DNA of 55,698 nt from Methanomicrobiales archaeon (GTDB lineage Archaea; Halobacteriota; Methanomicrobia; Methanomicrobiales; Methanospirillaceae), in contig JAPKXQ010000081.1 of assembly GCA_026394765.1 (NCBI GenBank), positions 1 through 55,698 of the forward strand. Direction: 5' to 3'. The notes under the pieces were generated by a model. It did no database searches and was not told the DNA's origin. It was given only the letters and a program-made list of their open reading frames with translations. Shown here piece by piece: positions 44,749 to 53,961 of the stretch (the first letter of the stretch is position 1; each line of letters begins with the position of its first letter). The translations under genes were made by a program, and so were the position numbers.

Positions 44749-45330
44749 ATGGCTGAGAGTAATCTGACTCTGTTATCAGAACCAATCATTCTGATCCTCT
44801 TTGTCGCGTGGGTCCTAGTCCTTATCTGGCTTGCGGGACTCACCCTCTTCCTCATCGAGATCTACCGTAAGATCATAACACTGAGTCGGAAGGATATGAA
44901 GGTGAAAGGGGGAAGAAAAGATACCAGGCGGGAACCCAGGGTGGCAAGCGTTAAAGCAGAGGTTAAAACCCCAGTGGAGGTTACAACCTCGTCTGAACAG
45001 AGTCCGAACGACATCCCGGGTATGGTGGGGAGGGTGAAAGCAAAGTATAACTTAAATGGCCTCACCCTTGCAACCGGGGACGGTCTGGTGATTGCTACTA
45101 CTGAAGATGACGGAGAGAAGATTGCTGCCCGCTACAGCCACCTGTTCCGTCTTGGCAAGATTCCGAATGAGGAGGGAGTCGAGGTATTTGGGACGAATCT
45201 TATGGGGTTGGAAATTATTGGGATCGCTAGGATGACAGGGGAGACCCAATCTTCGTCACTTCATAATATAAAGGGCGATATCGATTCAGCACTTGGATCG
45301 CTGGTTTCTGACAAGGTCACACATATTTAA
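44749..45330 (+). CDS. Membrane-anchored roadblock/LC7-like protein
   Basis: 193 residues. A single N-terminal transmembrane segment (IILILFVAWVLVLIWLAGLT) is followed by a basic linker (residues 45-85). The C-terminal domain of about 100 residues has LNGLTLATGDGLVIATTEDD, YSHLFRLGKIPNEEG and SSLHNIKGDIDSALGSLVSD, resembling a roadblock/LC7 fold. ATG 44749 is preceded by GGTGAGG at six bases. It would place a roadblock domain at the inner membrane face, next to the minD gene. Confidence 0.65.
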   Translation: MAESNLTLLSEPIILILFVAWVLVLIWLAGLTLFLIEIYRKIITLSRKDMKVKGGRKDTRREPRVASVKAEVKTPVEVTTSSEQSPNDIPGMVGRVKAKYNLNGLTLATGDGLVIATTEDDGEKIAARYSHLFRLGKIPNEEGVEVFGTNLMGLEIIGIARMTGETQSSSLHNIKGDIDSALGSLVSDKVTHI

Positions 45331-45371
45331 ATGATTCTGGAGCCAGAGTAATCAGTGCAATTGGGTGGTTG

Positions 45372-46157
45372 ATGGTCCACGTTATCACAGTGGCATCGGG
45401 CAAAGGTGGGACCGGAAAGACCACGGTCACCATTAACCTCGGCACGGTGCTCGCCAGTTACGGGAAAAAGACATTCATAATGGATGCCGATATCGGCATG
45501 GCGAACATTGGCCTAATGATTGGCCTCGAAAACGTACCTGTCACACTTCACGAAGTGCTCGCAGGAACTGCTGGGATCAACGAAGCTATCTATGACGGGC
45601 CCGGGGGGGTCAAAGTCATACCGAGCGGGATCTCACTCCAGGGGTTCCAACAGGCAAATCCCGAGCGATTGAAGGACGTATTAAAGGACCTCGTTGACCG
45701 CTGCGACTTCCTCCTTATAGATGCCCCTGCTGGGATAAGCAGGGATGGGGTTATTCCGCTATCTGTGGCAGACGGGGTTATCCTAGTCGTGAACCCTGAG
45801 CTCTCCTCGATCGTAGATGCCTTAAAGACCAAGATCTTGACCGAGGTGGTCGGAGGCAAGGTGATTGGGGTGATAGTCAATCGGATAGTTGCTGAGCACG
45901 CTGAGCACCTTGCTGAGAAGATGGAGAAGGCACTCGGTGTGGGAGTGATCGGAGTCATCCCCGAGGACCCCTTGGTGAAGAAGGCTGCAGCGTTCAAGGT
46001 ACCTGTGGTGACCAAGTTTCCACTATCAGATTCTTCCAAAGCGATCAAAAGAATTGCTGCCAAGATAGCAGGGAAGACTGTGGAAGAGACTGAAGTTGCA
46101 GAGAAGGACAAGTTCATCGACAAGTTTGCCAAGGCACTCTTCCGGGGCAGGAAATGA
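45372..46157 (+). CDS. MinD/ParA-type P-loop ATPase
   Basis: 261 residues: the deviant Walker A ASGKGGTGKTTVTINLGTVL, FIMDADIGMANIGLMIGLEN, the Walker B LLIDAPAGISRDGVIPLSVA and IGVIPEDPLVKKAAAFKVPV. The C-terminus ends in a positively charged amphipathic-looking helix (FIDKFAKALFRGRK), like the membrane-targeting sequence of MinD. It may position a membrane complex, plausibly the filament machinery encoded nearby; that link is inference. Its stop overlaps a tiny membrane-protein gene. An upstream TTG at 45369 is possible but ATG 45372 is preferred. Confidence 0.9.
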   Translation: MVHVITVASGKGGTGKTTVTINLGTVLASYGKKTFIMDADIGMANIGLMIGLENVPVTLHEVLAGTAGINEAIYDGPGGVKVIPSGISLQGFQQANPERLKDVLKDLVDRCDFLLIDAPAGISRDGVIPLSVADGVILVVNPELSSIVDALKTKILTEVVGGKVIGVIVNRIVAEHAEHLAEKMEKALGVGVIGVIPEDPLVKKAAAFKVPVVTKFPLSDSSKAIKRIAAKIAGKTVEETEVAEKDKFIDKFAKALFRGRK

Positions 46158-46336
46158 CTTTAGAGGTCCTGCTGATCCTGTTTGGGGTAGTCATAGGCAT
46201 CCAGTGTTTCGTCATGTACGTGATGTACGTCCGTATCAGGCAACTCTTAAGTGAGGATTTCGGGGGGCTGGGTGAAGAAGAGGTCGATGCGCTCATAAGG
46301 AGTATCGACCTTTTCAGGGAGCAGAACTTGAAGTAG
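46154..46336 (+). CDS. 60-residue single-pass membrane protein
   Basis: One N-terminal transmembrane segment (VLLILFGVVIGIQCFVMYVM) and a short acidic cytosolic part (EEEVDALIRSIDLFREQ). It overlaps minD by four bases (ATGA), so it is likely translated together with MinD and could be its membrane partner. No family recognised. Confidence 0.6.
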   Translation: MTLEVLLILFGVVIGIQCFVMYVMYVRIRQLLSEDFGGLGEEEVDALIRSIDLFREQNLK

Positions 46337-46878
46337 AAGGGACACTGCTCTCAATCCGATAGTTCATCAGTTCTCTCCTCGGTCTTTGATCTGGAATCAA
46401 ATGGGGTGTCTCACCAGGAACAGCACCGCACCTCATGGCCCTGAACATTACCTTTGTTATGCAGATGAGACGATCCCAGCAAGGAGCCCTGTAGTGCAGT
46501 GGCATGAGACCTTTCCGGTCTGAATACAAGAGGCAGACACTATGGTCTTGTCCAGGAAACCCACATGAGGTAAAGCCTCATCAGTGTTTCCTTCCGTTTT
46601 ATGGGTTGTCTCCTGCGTTACGGACCTGCAAAGGCTTCATATCCTCCATATATGTATAGGGGGATATGTCATAAGGGAAAAACCCTTTCCGGTGTATGCA
46701 GAACCGTTTACCTGGGAATATTTATTTTGGAAATAGGCCTGGTGGGATAGACTGGGGCCTCCAGGTGAGGAGTGAACCTATGGGCAGATCTAGTTTTTGA
46801 TGCATACAGAGCTTATTGTGACTCATGGTCCTGTCTTTGATCTGAACTCTCACTTTATTATAATTAAAATTTTATAAC
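46337..46878. other. 540-base intergenic region with a long hairpin
   Basis: No convincing coding sequence in either direction. It contains a 39-base imperfect inverted repeat at 46554-46592 and a 12-base direct repeat GTCTTTGATCTG at 46382 and 46833. The end next to 46878 is very A+T-rich (46855-46876), which would suit a terminator for the facing gene. Confidence 0.5.
46554..46592. repeat. Inverted repeat (39 bases) able to form a two-part hairpin
   Basis: AGGAAAC pairs with GTTTCCT, and inside it TGAGG pairs with CCTCA around a TAAAG loop. The two five-base joins (CCACA and TCAGT) are mostly unpaired. It may be a structured RNA element or a protein-binding site. No T-run follows, so it is not an obvious terminator. 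Confidence 0.55.
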
Positions 46879-47517
46879 TCATTCCTTGTCCAGTTCGATC
46901 GTCTCATGGTGGTCCCCACCCTGGAAAGTCACAGGGAAATGCCGGATCACCCCTGATGCATCAAGGACCGCGCACTGGTAAGTGCCGAAGAAAAGGCGGA
47001 AAGAGGCTCTTCCGTTTTCAGTTGTGACCCCACTCCCCAGGACACGACCCTCTCTCCTGATAGAGATGTGAATGCCCTGGGCCGGAGTTCCCCTCCTCAT
47101 CACCTCTATGGTGAGGACTGCCATTCCAGGGGTCTGGATCGTACGGGTCGGGATGATGAGCGAAGGGTCGTCTGCCATAAGAGTGGGGACGATCAGGTTT
47201 TTGTCGAGCACCCTGCAGCTCATCGCGACCCGGTCCATTGCAGAAGAGTCAGCGGAGTGAAGCGAGAACGCATCAGCGCCTCGCATAAGTAGGGCTGCCT
47301 TGTTCCCATAGAGTGGGCCCGAAACGTCTGAATAGACTGCCCCTTCAGGTATACCATTCACAAAGATGATGAATGAACTTGAGGAATGCCCACGGGAGAC
47401 TGCAATACCGCTCAGCCGGGACTCCTCACACTTCCTAAGGAGTACATCAAGAGGATCAACCCCTCCTCCGTCCGGAGTGAGTCTGAGGTATTCTTCCAGG
47501 GCATCAGTGAGGCTCAT
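46879..47517 (-). CDS. DUF2226-like N-terminal domain with a beta-sandwich C-terminal domain
   Basis: 212 residues. The N-terminal 115 residues resemble the DUF2226-like proteins encoded nearby: SGIAVSRGHSSSSFIIFVNG, EGAVYSDVSGPLYGNKAALL, ADAFSLHSADSSAMDRVAMS. The C-terminal 80 residues (VLTIEVMRRGTPAQGIHISI; GVTTENGRASFRLFFGTYQC) look like a carboxypeptidase-regulatory/peptidase-associated beta-sandwich. The protein lacks a signal peptide and is probably cytosolic. It lies between minD and the prepilin peptidase, on the opposite strand. Function unknown. Confidence 0.6.
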   Translation of the reverse strand: MSLTDALEEYLRLTPDGGGVDPLDVLLRKCEESRLSGIAVSRGHSSSSFIIFVNGIPEGAVYSDVSGPLYGNKAALLMRGADAFSLHSADSSAMDRVAMSCRVLDKNLIVPTLMADDPSLIIPTRTIQTPGMAVLTIEVMRRGTPAQGIHISIRREGRVLGSGVTTENGRASFRLFFGTYQCAVLDASGVIRHFPVTFQGGDHHETIELDKE

Positions 47518-47980
47518 GGCGAAACGGCCAGCGTGGGTTTTTTTTATCTGGTATATCTCTCCTTCCCCTCTACATAAGAATATTTATTCAAAATGTCCCT
47601 GGTCTGTGATTGGTCCTCTACCGTATGGGAGGAAAAGAGCGTCGCTACACTCCGACATGGTATCTTTCAGATGCATGCATGAGATATTGATAGAGTTCTA
47701 CCAGGGCCTATGATCCATGAACCAATCCACCGCAACTTCATCACGCTTTTTACCTCTATCAGACCTCTGGATCTTTTATGGGCTAATATTTCGCACTGGT
47801 TCCATGAACGGGCTCGCTGAAGAGACCGCATAGGTCTCTTCTCCATCACTGTGGCCTCAATTATTTTGCAATATCTTTTTACCTGGTTGGTATGCAGATC
47901 AGTTGGCCAGTTCCAGAGAGTCAAAGTGCGAAGCCAGATGTTTCGAAGAGTAAAAACCCTCACCCTGGTAACAGTACAAT
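47518..47980. other. Intergenic region upstream of the prepilin peptidase
   Basis: About 460 bases without a supported gene. It holds a perfect 9-bp inverted repeat at 47819-47841 and A+T-rich stretches (47566-47590 and 47863-47880) that may contain promoters for the flanking divergent genes. Confidence 0.45.
47819..47841. repeat. Perfect 9-bp stem hairpin
   Basis: GAAGAGACC, a five-base loop GCATA, and GGTCTCTTC. It lies about 140 bases upstream of the prepilin peptidase GTG. No T-run follows; it could be an RNA hairpin or a symmetric binding site. Confidence 0.6.
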
Positions 47981-48778
47981 GTGCAAATTCCCCTGCTCAT
48001 CTCTACTCTGGCAGTCATAATCACCCTCCTCTATGCGTCCTACCTCGATATACTGGACCGGAGGGTGCCCTTTCGGACCTGGTACCCTATGCTGGTCGTA
48101 GGGGTCCCCTGCGTGGCGGTATGGTATGGGGTCCTCTTCCTGACCGGGTATTATCTCCAGGTAACGGTATTTCTCGCCCTTACCCTCATCTTCTCCTGCC
48201 TCTTTTATGGGATGGCGGCAGCCCGCCTCTTTGGGGGGGCCGATGCATGGGCACTCATATTTTTAAGTGCCTGTATCCCGGCCTATCCGTTCCTTCCGCT
48301 ACTTTGGGCTGATGGTGTGTCACCGCTCGGATTCTTCCCCTTTTCCGTATTGGTAAATGCAGTCCTTATTAACCTCATTGCACCAGTGGGAATCTTTCTA
48401 AAAAACATCATTGAGAAGAACCAGGCACCCATCCCGTACCTCTTCCTGGGATTTCCGGTACAGGGGGACCGGATAGAAAAGTCGTTTGGGTTTGTCATTG
48501 AAGAGGTTATAGACGTTGATGGTGCGCTCACCCGACGGTTCCCGCCCTTTCATGAACTGTTAATCGGGCTGATTCGTGGGAAGCGGAGGATCTATACCAG
48601 GGACTTGCGTGAGAACCCTGAAGAGTATGCCGAGGAGATCTCGCTCTTTCGGAGGGCAGGGACGGTCTGGATCTCATATGGTGTTCCTTTCATTGTGCCC
48701 ATCACTGCCGGGCTCCTTACTGCCCTGATGGTGGGAGATGTATTATACCTGGTAATGCGTAGCATAGCAGGGTTCTGA
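47981..48778 (+). CDS. Archaeal prepilin peptidase (A24, FlaK/EppA type)
   Basis: Membrane aspartyl protease that removes class III signal peptides from archaeal pilins or archaellins. 265 residues with about six transmembrane segments. The first catalytic Asp lies in [16 protein letters not shown] and the second in the GxHyD-type motif [13 protein letters not shown] soluble insertion of roughly 110 residues ([20 protein letters not shown] to [20 protein letters not shown]) precedes the last helix pair, as in FlaK/EppA. The start is GTG 47981. It follows the secretion genes at a distance and would process their pilins. HisI starts three bases after its stop. Confidence 0.85.
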   Translation: MQIPLLISTLAVIITLLYASYLDILDRRVPFRTWYPMLVVGVPCVAVWYGVLFLTGYYLQVTVFLALTLIFSCLFYGMAAARLFGGADAWALIFLSACIPAYPFLPLLWADGVSPLGFFPFSVLVNAVLINLIAPVGIFLKNIIEKNQAPIPYLFLGFPVQGDRIEKSFGFVIEEVIDVDGALTRRFPPFHELLIGLIRGKRRIYTRDLRENPEEYAEEISLFRRAGTVWISYGVPFIVPITAGLLTALMVGDVLYLVMRSIAGF

Positions 48779-48780
48779 CC

Positions 48781-49149
48781 ATGATAGACCTGCACTTTGA
48801 ACTTGGGATAATCCCTGTAGTCGTTCAGGAACAGGGAACAGGAACTGTGCTGATGGTTGCGTACGCCAGTCGAGAGGCAGTGGACCTAACCAGGACAACA
48901 GGGTTTGCCCATTATTACAGCCGGAGCAGGCAGAAACTCTGGAAGAAAGGCGAGGAGAGCGGACACCTTCAGCGTGTCCACCGGGTCCTTGTAGACTGCG
49001 ATTCTGACTGCCTCCTATATGAGGTGGACCAGGTTGGGGCGGCGTGCCACATGGGCTACCATAGCTGCTTCTTCAGAACACTGCATGGAGAGGAGATAAT
49101 GGAAAAATCATTCGATCCTGGAAGGGTATATGCTAATAAAGATCAATGA
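48781..49149 (+). CDS. hisI: Phosphoribosyl-AMP cyclohydrolase
   Basis: Third step of histidine synthesis. 122 residues: [39 protein letters not shown], the Mg-binding [14 protein letters not shown] and the Zn-binding [15 protein letters not shown] stand-alone HisI without the HisE domain. It begins three bases after the prepilin peptidase stop. Confidence 0.96.
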   Translation: MIDLHFELGIIPVVVQEQGTGTVLMVAYASREAVDLTRTTGFAHYYSRSRQKLWKKGEESGHLQRVHRVLVDCDSDCLLYEVDQVGAACHMGYHSCFFRTLHGEEIMEKSFDPGRVYANKDQ

Positions 49150-49173
49150 CGAGTAAGTAGGCGGTGATATTTT

Positions 49174-51075
49174 TTGCAACTGGTCCCAGATACAAGTGTC
49201 GTAATAGATGGCCGTATCACCTCTTTGATACAATCCGGCGAATATCGGGGGGCAACCATAATCATACCGGAAGCGGTTGTGGCGGAATTGGAGTCACAGG
49301 CAAACCAGGGGAGGGAGATCGGTTTTAGTGGCCTCACTGAACTCCAGAACCTCTGCAGGCTTGCCGAAGAAGGTGCCATAGAGATCAAGTTCGTAGGTTC
49401 TAGACCGAGCCTGGAGCAGGTGAAGCTTGCGAGCGGGGGAGAGATCGATGCTCTCATCCGGCAGGCGGCAATCGAACACGGGGCGATATTCATCACAAGC
49501 GATGTCGTCCAGGCTGAGGTTGGACGGGCAAAGGGCCTCGATGTGACGTACCTTAGGCCTCAGATTGATGAGTTCACTCCTCTTGGTATAGACCAGTTCT
49601 TTGACGAGCACACCATCGCGGTGTATCTCAAGGAGCGGGTTCCACCCTTTGCAAAGAAAGGGTCTGTTAAGGAGATGCAGCTGGTCCAGATACGCGACCA
49701 GCTGCTGACTGACCAGGAGATCAGGAGCCTAGCCCAGGAGATCCTTGAACGTGCGAAGCGTGATCCTGATGGGTTTATCGAGGTCGAGCGGCGTGGCGTT
49801 ACCATTGTCCAGATAGGGTCGATGCGTATAGCGATCACAAGGAGGCCGTTCTCAGACGGGATGGAGATCACAGCGATCCGCCCGATCGTGCATATCACAC
49901 TTGAGGACTACACGAGGGCGAATGTCATCAAGACGAGGATCTCGGGTGAGAAGCGCGGCCTCCTTATTGCCGGGCCACCTGGTTCTGGAAAGACAACACT
50001 TGCTCAGAGCATCGCGATCTATCTCGCCGATAGTGGTTTTGTGGTAAAGACCATGGAGACACCACGGGGTCTGCAGGTCCCTGACCACATCACCCAGTAC
50101 ACCTCCCTTGACGGGAGTATGCGCAACACCGCCGATGTCCTGATGCTTGTCAGGCCCGATTTTGTCATCTTTGATGAACTACGCAAGAACGAGGACTTCT
50201 CGGTATTCTCAGACATGCGCCTCGCCGGTATTGGAATGGTAGGAGTCGTACATGCGATAGGTCCCCACGATGCCCTCCAGCGGTTCTCTGACCGGGTGGA
50301 CCTTGGGGTCCTTCCCCAGGTCATCACAACGATAATCTTTGTGGAGCGAGGCGAGATCATCCGCATCTATGATGTCTCATTCACGATCAAGGTTCCGGAA
50401 GTGATGTCCGGGGACCTCCACCCTCGCCCAGTTACCGTGGTGAAGGATTACGAGTCAGGGGAGACCTTATTTGAACTGTTCAAGTTTGAAGGTGAGACGA
50501 TTGTGATGCCGATGATCTCTCACGATGCCCATCCCGTACCTCTCACCCCTCCTCCTCTCACATCACCCCTCCCACCCCTTCAGAGTATGCGACCCGAAGA
50601 ACCCCCCTCCCCGTGGAAAGTGAGCGAACGGGAGATCCAGATGGAACTTGGGCGCTATACGCAGGGGCCTGTCGACGTGAAAGTAATTTCTGACGCAAAA
50701 GCAGTGGTATATATCGAGGATCGGGATGTGCCGGCCGCTATCGGGAAAGGTGGTAAGAACATTGCCGCCATCGTCAACCGCGTCGGGATCGGGATCGATA
50801 TACGGCCCAGAAGTGAGATGGAGAGAGCAGCAACAGTTACGGAAGAGGAGCAGGTACCTGGCACAGTGAAGATCAGGACTGATAAGAAGCAGCTCTCCCT
50901 CTACTGTCCCGAACTCGCGGGCAAGATCGTGGATGTCTTTGCAGGAAAAGAGTACCTCTTCACAGCGACGGTGAGTGATGGGGGAGAGATCGCTCTTGCG
51001 AAGAACAGTACGATCGCACAGGAGATGATCAAGCGGACCAACCAGGGCGAGGCTGTCCGCATGCGACCGGTCTGA
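49174..51075 (+). CDS. PIN-domain/AAA-type ATPase with KH domain
   Basis: 633 residues with three parts. An N-terminal PIN domain (VPDTSVVIDGRITSLI with the first acidic residue; GGEIDALIRQAAIEHGAIFI; TSD) is expected to bind metal and cleave RNA. A central PilT-type P-loop ATPase follows (LLIAGPPGSGKTTLAQSIAI; FVIFDELRKNEDFSVFSDMR). A KH-type RNA-binding domain comes near residues 515-560 (AAIGKGGKNIAAIVNRVGIG), then a C-terminal extension. The family is widespread in Archaea; the exact substrate is unknown. TTG at 49174 is the start that fits the PIN N-terminus, preceded by GGCGGTGAT; no ATG is available. It lies 24 bases after hisI. Confidence 0.88.
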   Translation: MQLVPDTSVVIDGRITSLIQSGEYRGATIIIPEAVVAELESQANQGREIGFSGLTELQNLCRLAEEGAIEIKFVGSRPSLEQVKLASGGEIDALIRQAAIEHGAIFITSDVVQAEVGRAKGLDVTYLRPQIDEFTPLGIDQFFDEHTIAVYLKERVPPFAKKGSVKEMQLVQIRDQLLTDQEIRSLAQEILERAKRDPDGFIEVERRGVTIVQIGSMRIAITRRPFSDGMEITAIRPIVHITLEDYTRANVIKTRISGEKRGLLIAGPPGSGKTTLAQSIAIYLADSGFVVKTMETPRGLQVPDHITQYTSLDGSMRNTADVLMLVRPDFVIFDELRKNEDFSVFSDMRLAGIGMVGVVHAIGPHDALQRFSDRVDLGVLPQVITTIIFVERGEIIRIYDVSFTIKVPEVMSGDLHPRPVTVVKDYESGETLFELFKFEGETIVMPMISHDAHPVPLTPPPLTSPLPPLQSMRPEEPPSPWKVSEREIQMELGRYTQGPVDVKVISDAKAVVYIEDRDVPAAIGKGGKNIAAIVNRVGIGIDIRPRSEMERAATVTEEEQVPGTVKIRTDKKQLSLYCPELAGKIVDVFAGKEYLFTATVSDGGEIALAKNSTIAQEMIKRTNQGEAVRMRPV

Positions 51076-51109
51076 CCGGTCAAAGATTTTTATAGGAGGT
51101 CAGATCCTG

Positions 51110-53881
51110 ATGGAGGCCGATTTGTTCGAGCAGAGTGTATCTTCCCGCTGGGAAGGCAGGTTCTATCCCGATCCGTCAGTGCAGGAGAAGTTTTATTTAA
51201 CTGTTGCATATCCATACCCCAGCGGAGCGATGCACGTAGGTCATGGACGGACCTACATCGCCCCTGACGTGATCGCGCGGTTCCATCGCATGCTGGGGAG
51301 AAATGTCCTCTACCCTATGGCCTTTCACGTGACCGGGGCACCAGTGATCGGGATCTCAAAGCGTATCGCAAAGGGGGATGAAAAGACCATCCGGCTCTAC
51401 CGCGACCTCTACAAGGTCCCAGAAAACGTCCTTTCAACCTTCTCTGACCCCCTTGCCATCGTCCGTCACTTCAGTGACGAGTACGAGCGGGTGATGCGGA
51501 TGTGTGGCCTCTCGATCGACTGGCGGCGGCGTTTCACCACAGTTGACCCGACATACGTCGCATTCATCGAGTGGCAATGGAAGCACTTACATGATGCCGG
51601 GTACGTAGTCCGGGGCGCACACCCGGTCAGGTACTGCCCCCAGTGCGATAACCCGGTGGGTGATCATGACCTGCTGGAAGGCGAAAAAACTGAGATCCTG
51701 AAGTTTACCGTGGTGGCCTTCACATGGGAAGGTACCGTTATCCCCACTGCCACGCTGAGGCCCGAGACTATCTATGGCGTGACGAATCTCTGGGTCAACC
51801 CTGACACTACCTATGTGGAGATCCAGCTTGATGGGAGGTCATGGCTTGTCAGTCGTGAGGCTGCAACAAAGCTCGCCCTTCAGGACCACACCATAATGGT
51901 CGGGCGAGAAGTACCCGGTAGATCCCTCGTTGGGCAGCATGCACACCACCCCCTCTGTGGTGAGGTCCCTATCCTCCCCGCATCCTTTGTCGACCCCGAC
52001 ATGGCAACAGGGATCGTGATGAGTGTTCCAGCCCATGCTCCCTTCGACTATATCGCTCTTCGAGACCTCCAGGAAGTGGGGCGTTACCCTGGGATCAAGC
52101 CAGTCCCCCTCATTACCGTCCCTGGGTATGGCAGTGTACCGGCAAAAGAGATCGTGGAGCGGGCGGGTGTTAAAGACCAGAATGACCCCAGGATGGAGAC
52201 CTTGACCCAGGACCTCTACAGCGCCGAGTTTGCAAAGGGTCGCCTCTATGATCATTACGGCGGAAAAACAGTCAGGGAAGCGAGAGATGAGGTTGCTGCC
52301 CTGATGGTCGATCAGTACCGTTCATTAGTGATGTACGAGTTCGATACCCGCCCCGTGGTCTGCAGGTGCGGGTCAAGGGTCTTTGTCAAGATCCTTCACG
52401 ACCAGTGGTTCCTAGCTTACAGCGACCAGTCCTGGAAGGAGTCGGTGCGGGATCAGCTGGCCAGGATGGACCTTGTCCCCCCTGAAGTGCGGACAGAGTT
52501 CGAGAGAACTGTTGACTGGCTGAAGGACTGGGCCTGCACGCGACGGGTTGGACTGGGTACCCACCTTCCCTGGGACCCGACGTGGCTTATCGAGCCCCTC
52601 TCTGACTCGACGGTGTACATGGCCTACTACACCATCGCTCACAAAATAAAGGACTTACCACCAGAGATCCTCACACCAGAGGTATTTGACTTTCTCTTCC
52701 TCGGCATTGAGACCGAAAACCTCCCAGAAAGGGAACGGATTGAGGAGATGCGGCGTGAGTTCCTCTACTGGTACCCTTATGACTTCCGGTTCTCTGCAAA
52801 AGACCTCATCTCGAACCACCTCACATTCCAGATCTTTCACCATGTCGCTATCTTCCCCCAGGACCTCCTCCCGCTGGGAATGGTGGTCTTTGGGATGGGG
52901 CTCCTTAATGGTGCAAAGATGTCCTCGAGCAAGGGGAATGTCATTCTCCTTGAGGATGCGATTGAGGAGTTCGGGGCAGACGCGGTGAGGATGTTTCTGG
53001 TCGGCAGTGCAGAGCCCTGGCAGGACTTTGACTGGAGAAACGAACTCGTTTCGTCAACCAGGCGCCAGATCGAGCGTTTTTCTGTGGCAGTCAGAGAATG
53101 TGGGCGTGCCGGAGGTGACGCTGGTTACATCGACCGCTGGCTCCTCTCACGGCTCCAGCACCATATTGCCAGAAGTACTGAATCTCTCTTGAAATTCCAG
53201 ACTCGCCAGGCGCTCCAGGGGGCATTTAACGCAATAGAAGCCGATCTGAAGTGGTACCGGCGCAGGCTTACGCCTGGTGCAACTGGTGGCGATGCTGTCA
53301 GGGCCCTTGGTTCGGTCTGGGTCAGGCTCCTCTCCCCCTTTGTACCCTTCACATGCGAAGAGCTCTGGCGGGAGATGGGGCAGGATGGGCTCGTCTCCTT
53401 CGCGCCCTGGCCCCAGGTGAACCCTGTATGTATCGACTATGAGGTCGAGATCGCAGAAGAACTCCTCTCCCGGACTATTGAGGACGTCGAGTCTATCAGA
53501 AAGATCCTCCCTCTCACCCCCAGTACCATAACCCTAGTGGTTGCACAGGACTGGAAATGGGCGGTCTTTTCGATGATCGGGAATGCAACCGGTGGAGAAG
53601 ACCCAATGAAGGATATCATGCGCAATGGTGAACTGAGAATGCGGGGGAAGGAGACGGTTGAAGCAGTGCGGCAGTGCAGGAACCTCATACACCGCCTTCC
53701 ACCCCATATCACTGAGTTTATCCTTAAAAACCGCCCGGATGAGCTGGGTATCTTCTCCAGATCTGCCGGGTTCCTCACGCAGGAGTTCGGTATCCCTGTA
53801 ATGGTGGTCAGGGCATCGGACGGCAGTCTAGGAAAGGCAGCATCAGCACTCCCATACAAACCAGCTATAATCATCGAGTGA
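51110..53881 (+). CDS. leuS: Leucyl-tRNA synthetase (archaeal type)
   Basis: Class Ia synthetase, 923 residues: AYPYPSGAMHVGHGRTYIAP (HIGH motif), archaeal connective polypeptide with editing domain (TLRPETIYGVTNLWVNPDTT; GIVMSVPAHAPFDYIALRD), zinc-type CPQCDNPVGDHD and CRCGSRVFVK, KMSSSKGN in GAKMSSSKGNVILLEDAIEE and a C-terminal archaeal tail. ATG 51110 is preceded by GGAGG and, before that, the TATA-like TTTTTATAG. Confidence 0.96.
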   Translation: MEADLFEQSVSSRWEGRFYPDPSVQEKFYLTVAYPYPSGAMHVGHGRTYIAPDVIARFHRMLGRNVLYPMAFHVTGAPVIGISKRIAKGDEKTIRLYRDLYKVPENVLSTFSDPLAIVRHFSDEYERVMRMCGLSIDWRRRFTTVDPTYVAFIEWQWKHLHDAGYVVRGAHPVRYCPQCDNPVGDHDLLEGEKTEILKFTVVAFTWEGTVIPTATLRPETIYGVTNLWVNPDTTYVEIQLDGRSWLVSREAATKLALQDHTIMVGREVPGRSLVGQHAHHPLCGEVPILPASFVDPDMATGIVMSVPAHAPFDYIALRDLQEVGRYPGIKPVPLITVPGYGSVPAKEIVERAGVKDQNDPRMETLTQDLYSAEFAKGRLYDHYGGKTVREARDEVAALMVDQYRSLVMYEFDTRPVVCRCGSRVFVKILHDQWFLAYSDQSWKESVRDQLARMDLVPPEVRTEFERTVDWLKDWACTRRVGLGTHLPWDPTWLIEPLSDSTVYMAYYTIAHKIKDLPPEILTPEVFDFLFLGIETENLPERERIEEMRREFLYWYPYDFRFSAKDLISNHLTFQIFHHVAIFPQDLLPLGMVVFGMGLLNGAKMSSSKGNVILLEDAIEEFGADAVRMFLVGSAEPWQDFDWRNELVSSTRRQIERFSVAVRECGRAGGDAGYIDRWLLSRLQHHIARSTESLLKFQTRQALQGAFNAIEADLKWYRRRLTPGATGGDAVRALGSVWVRLLSPFVPFTCEELWREMGQDGLVSFAPWPQVNPVCIDYEVEIAEELLSRTIEDVESIRKILPLTPSTITLVVAQDWKWAVFSMIGNATGGEDPMKDIMRNGELRMRGKETVEAVRQCRNLIHRLPPHITEFILKNRPDELGIFSRSAGFLTQEFGIPVMVVRASDGSLGKAASALPYKPAIIIE

Positions 53882-53961
53882 GACGGGATATTGCGCATAA
53901 GAGTTGGGGGGATCTAAATCCTGCTAACTCCCATTCAGCCCTTTTCTGCTCTGCACGCCTT

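Noticed and set aside
46382-46844. 12-base direct repeat GTCTTTGATCTG at both ends of the gap.
   Set aside because: Too short and only two copies; no target-site duplication or mobile element between them.
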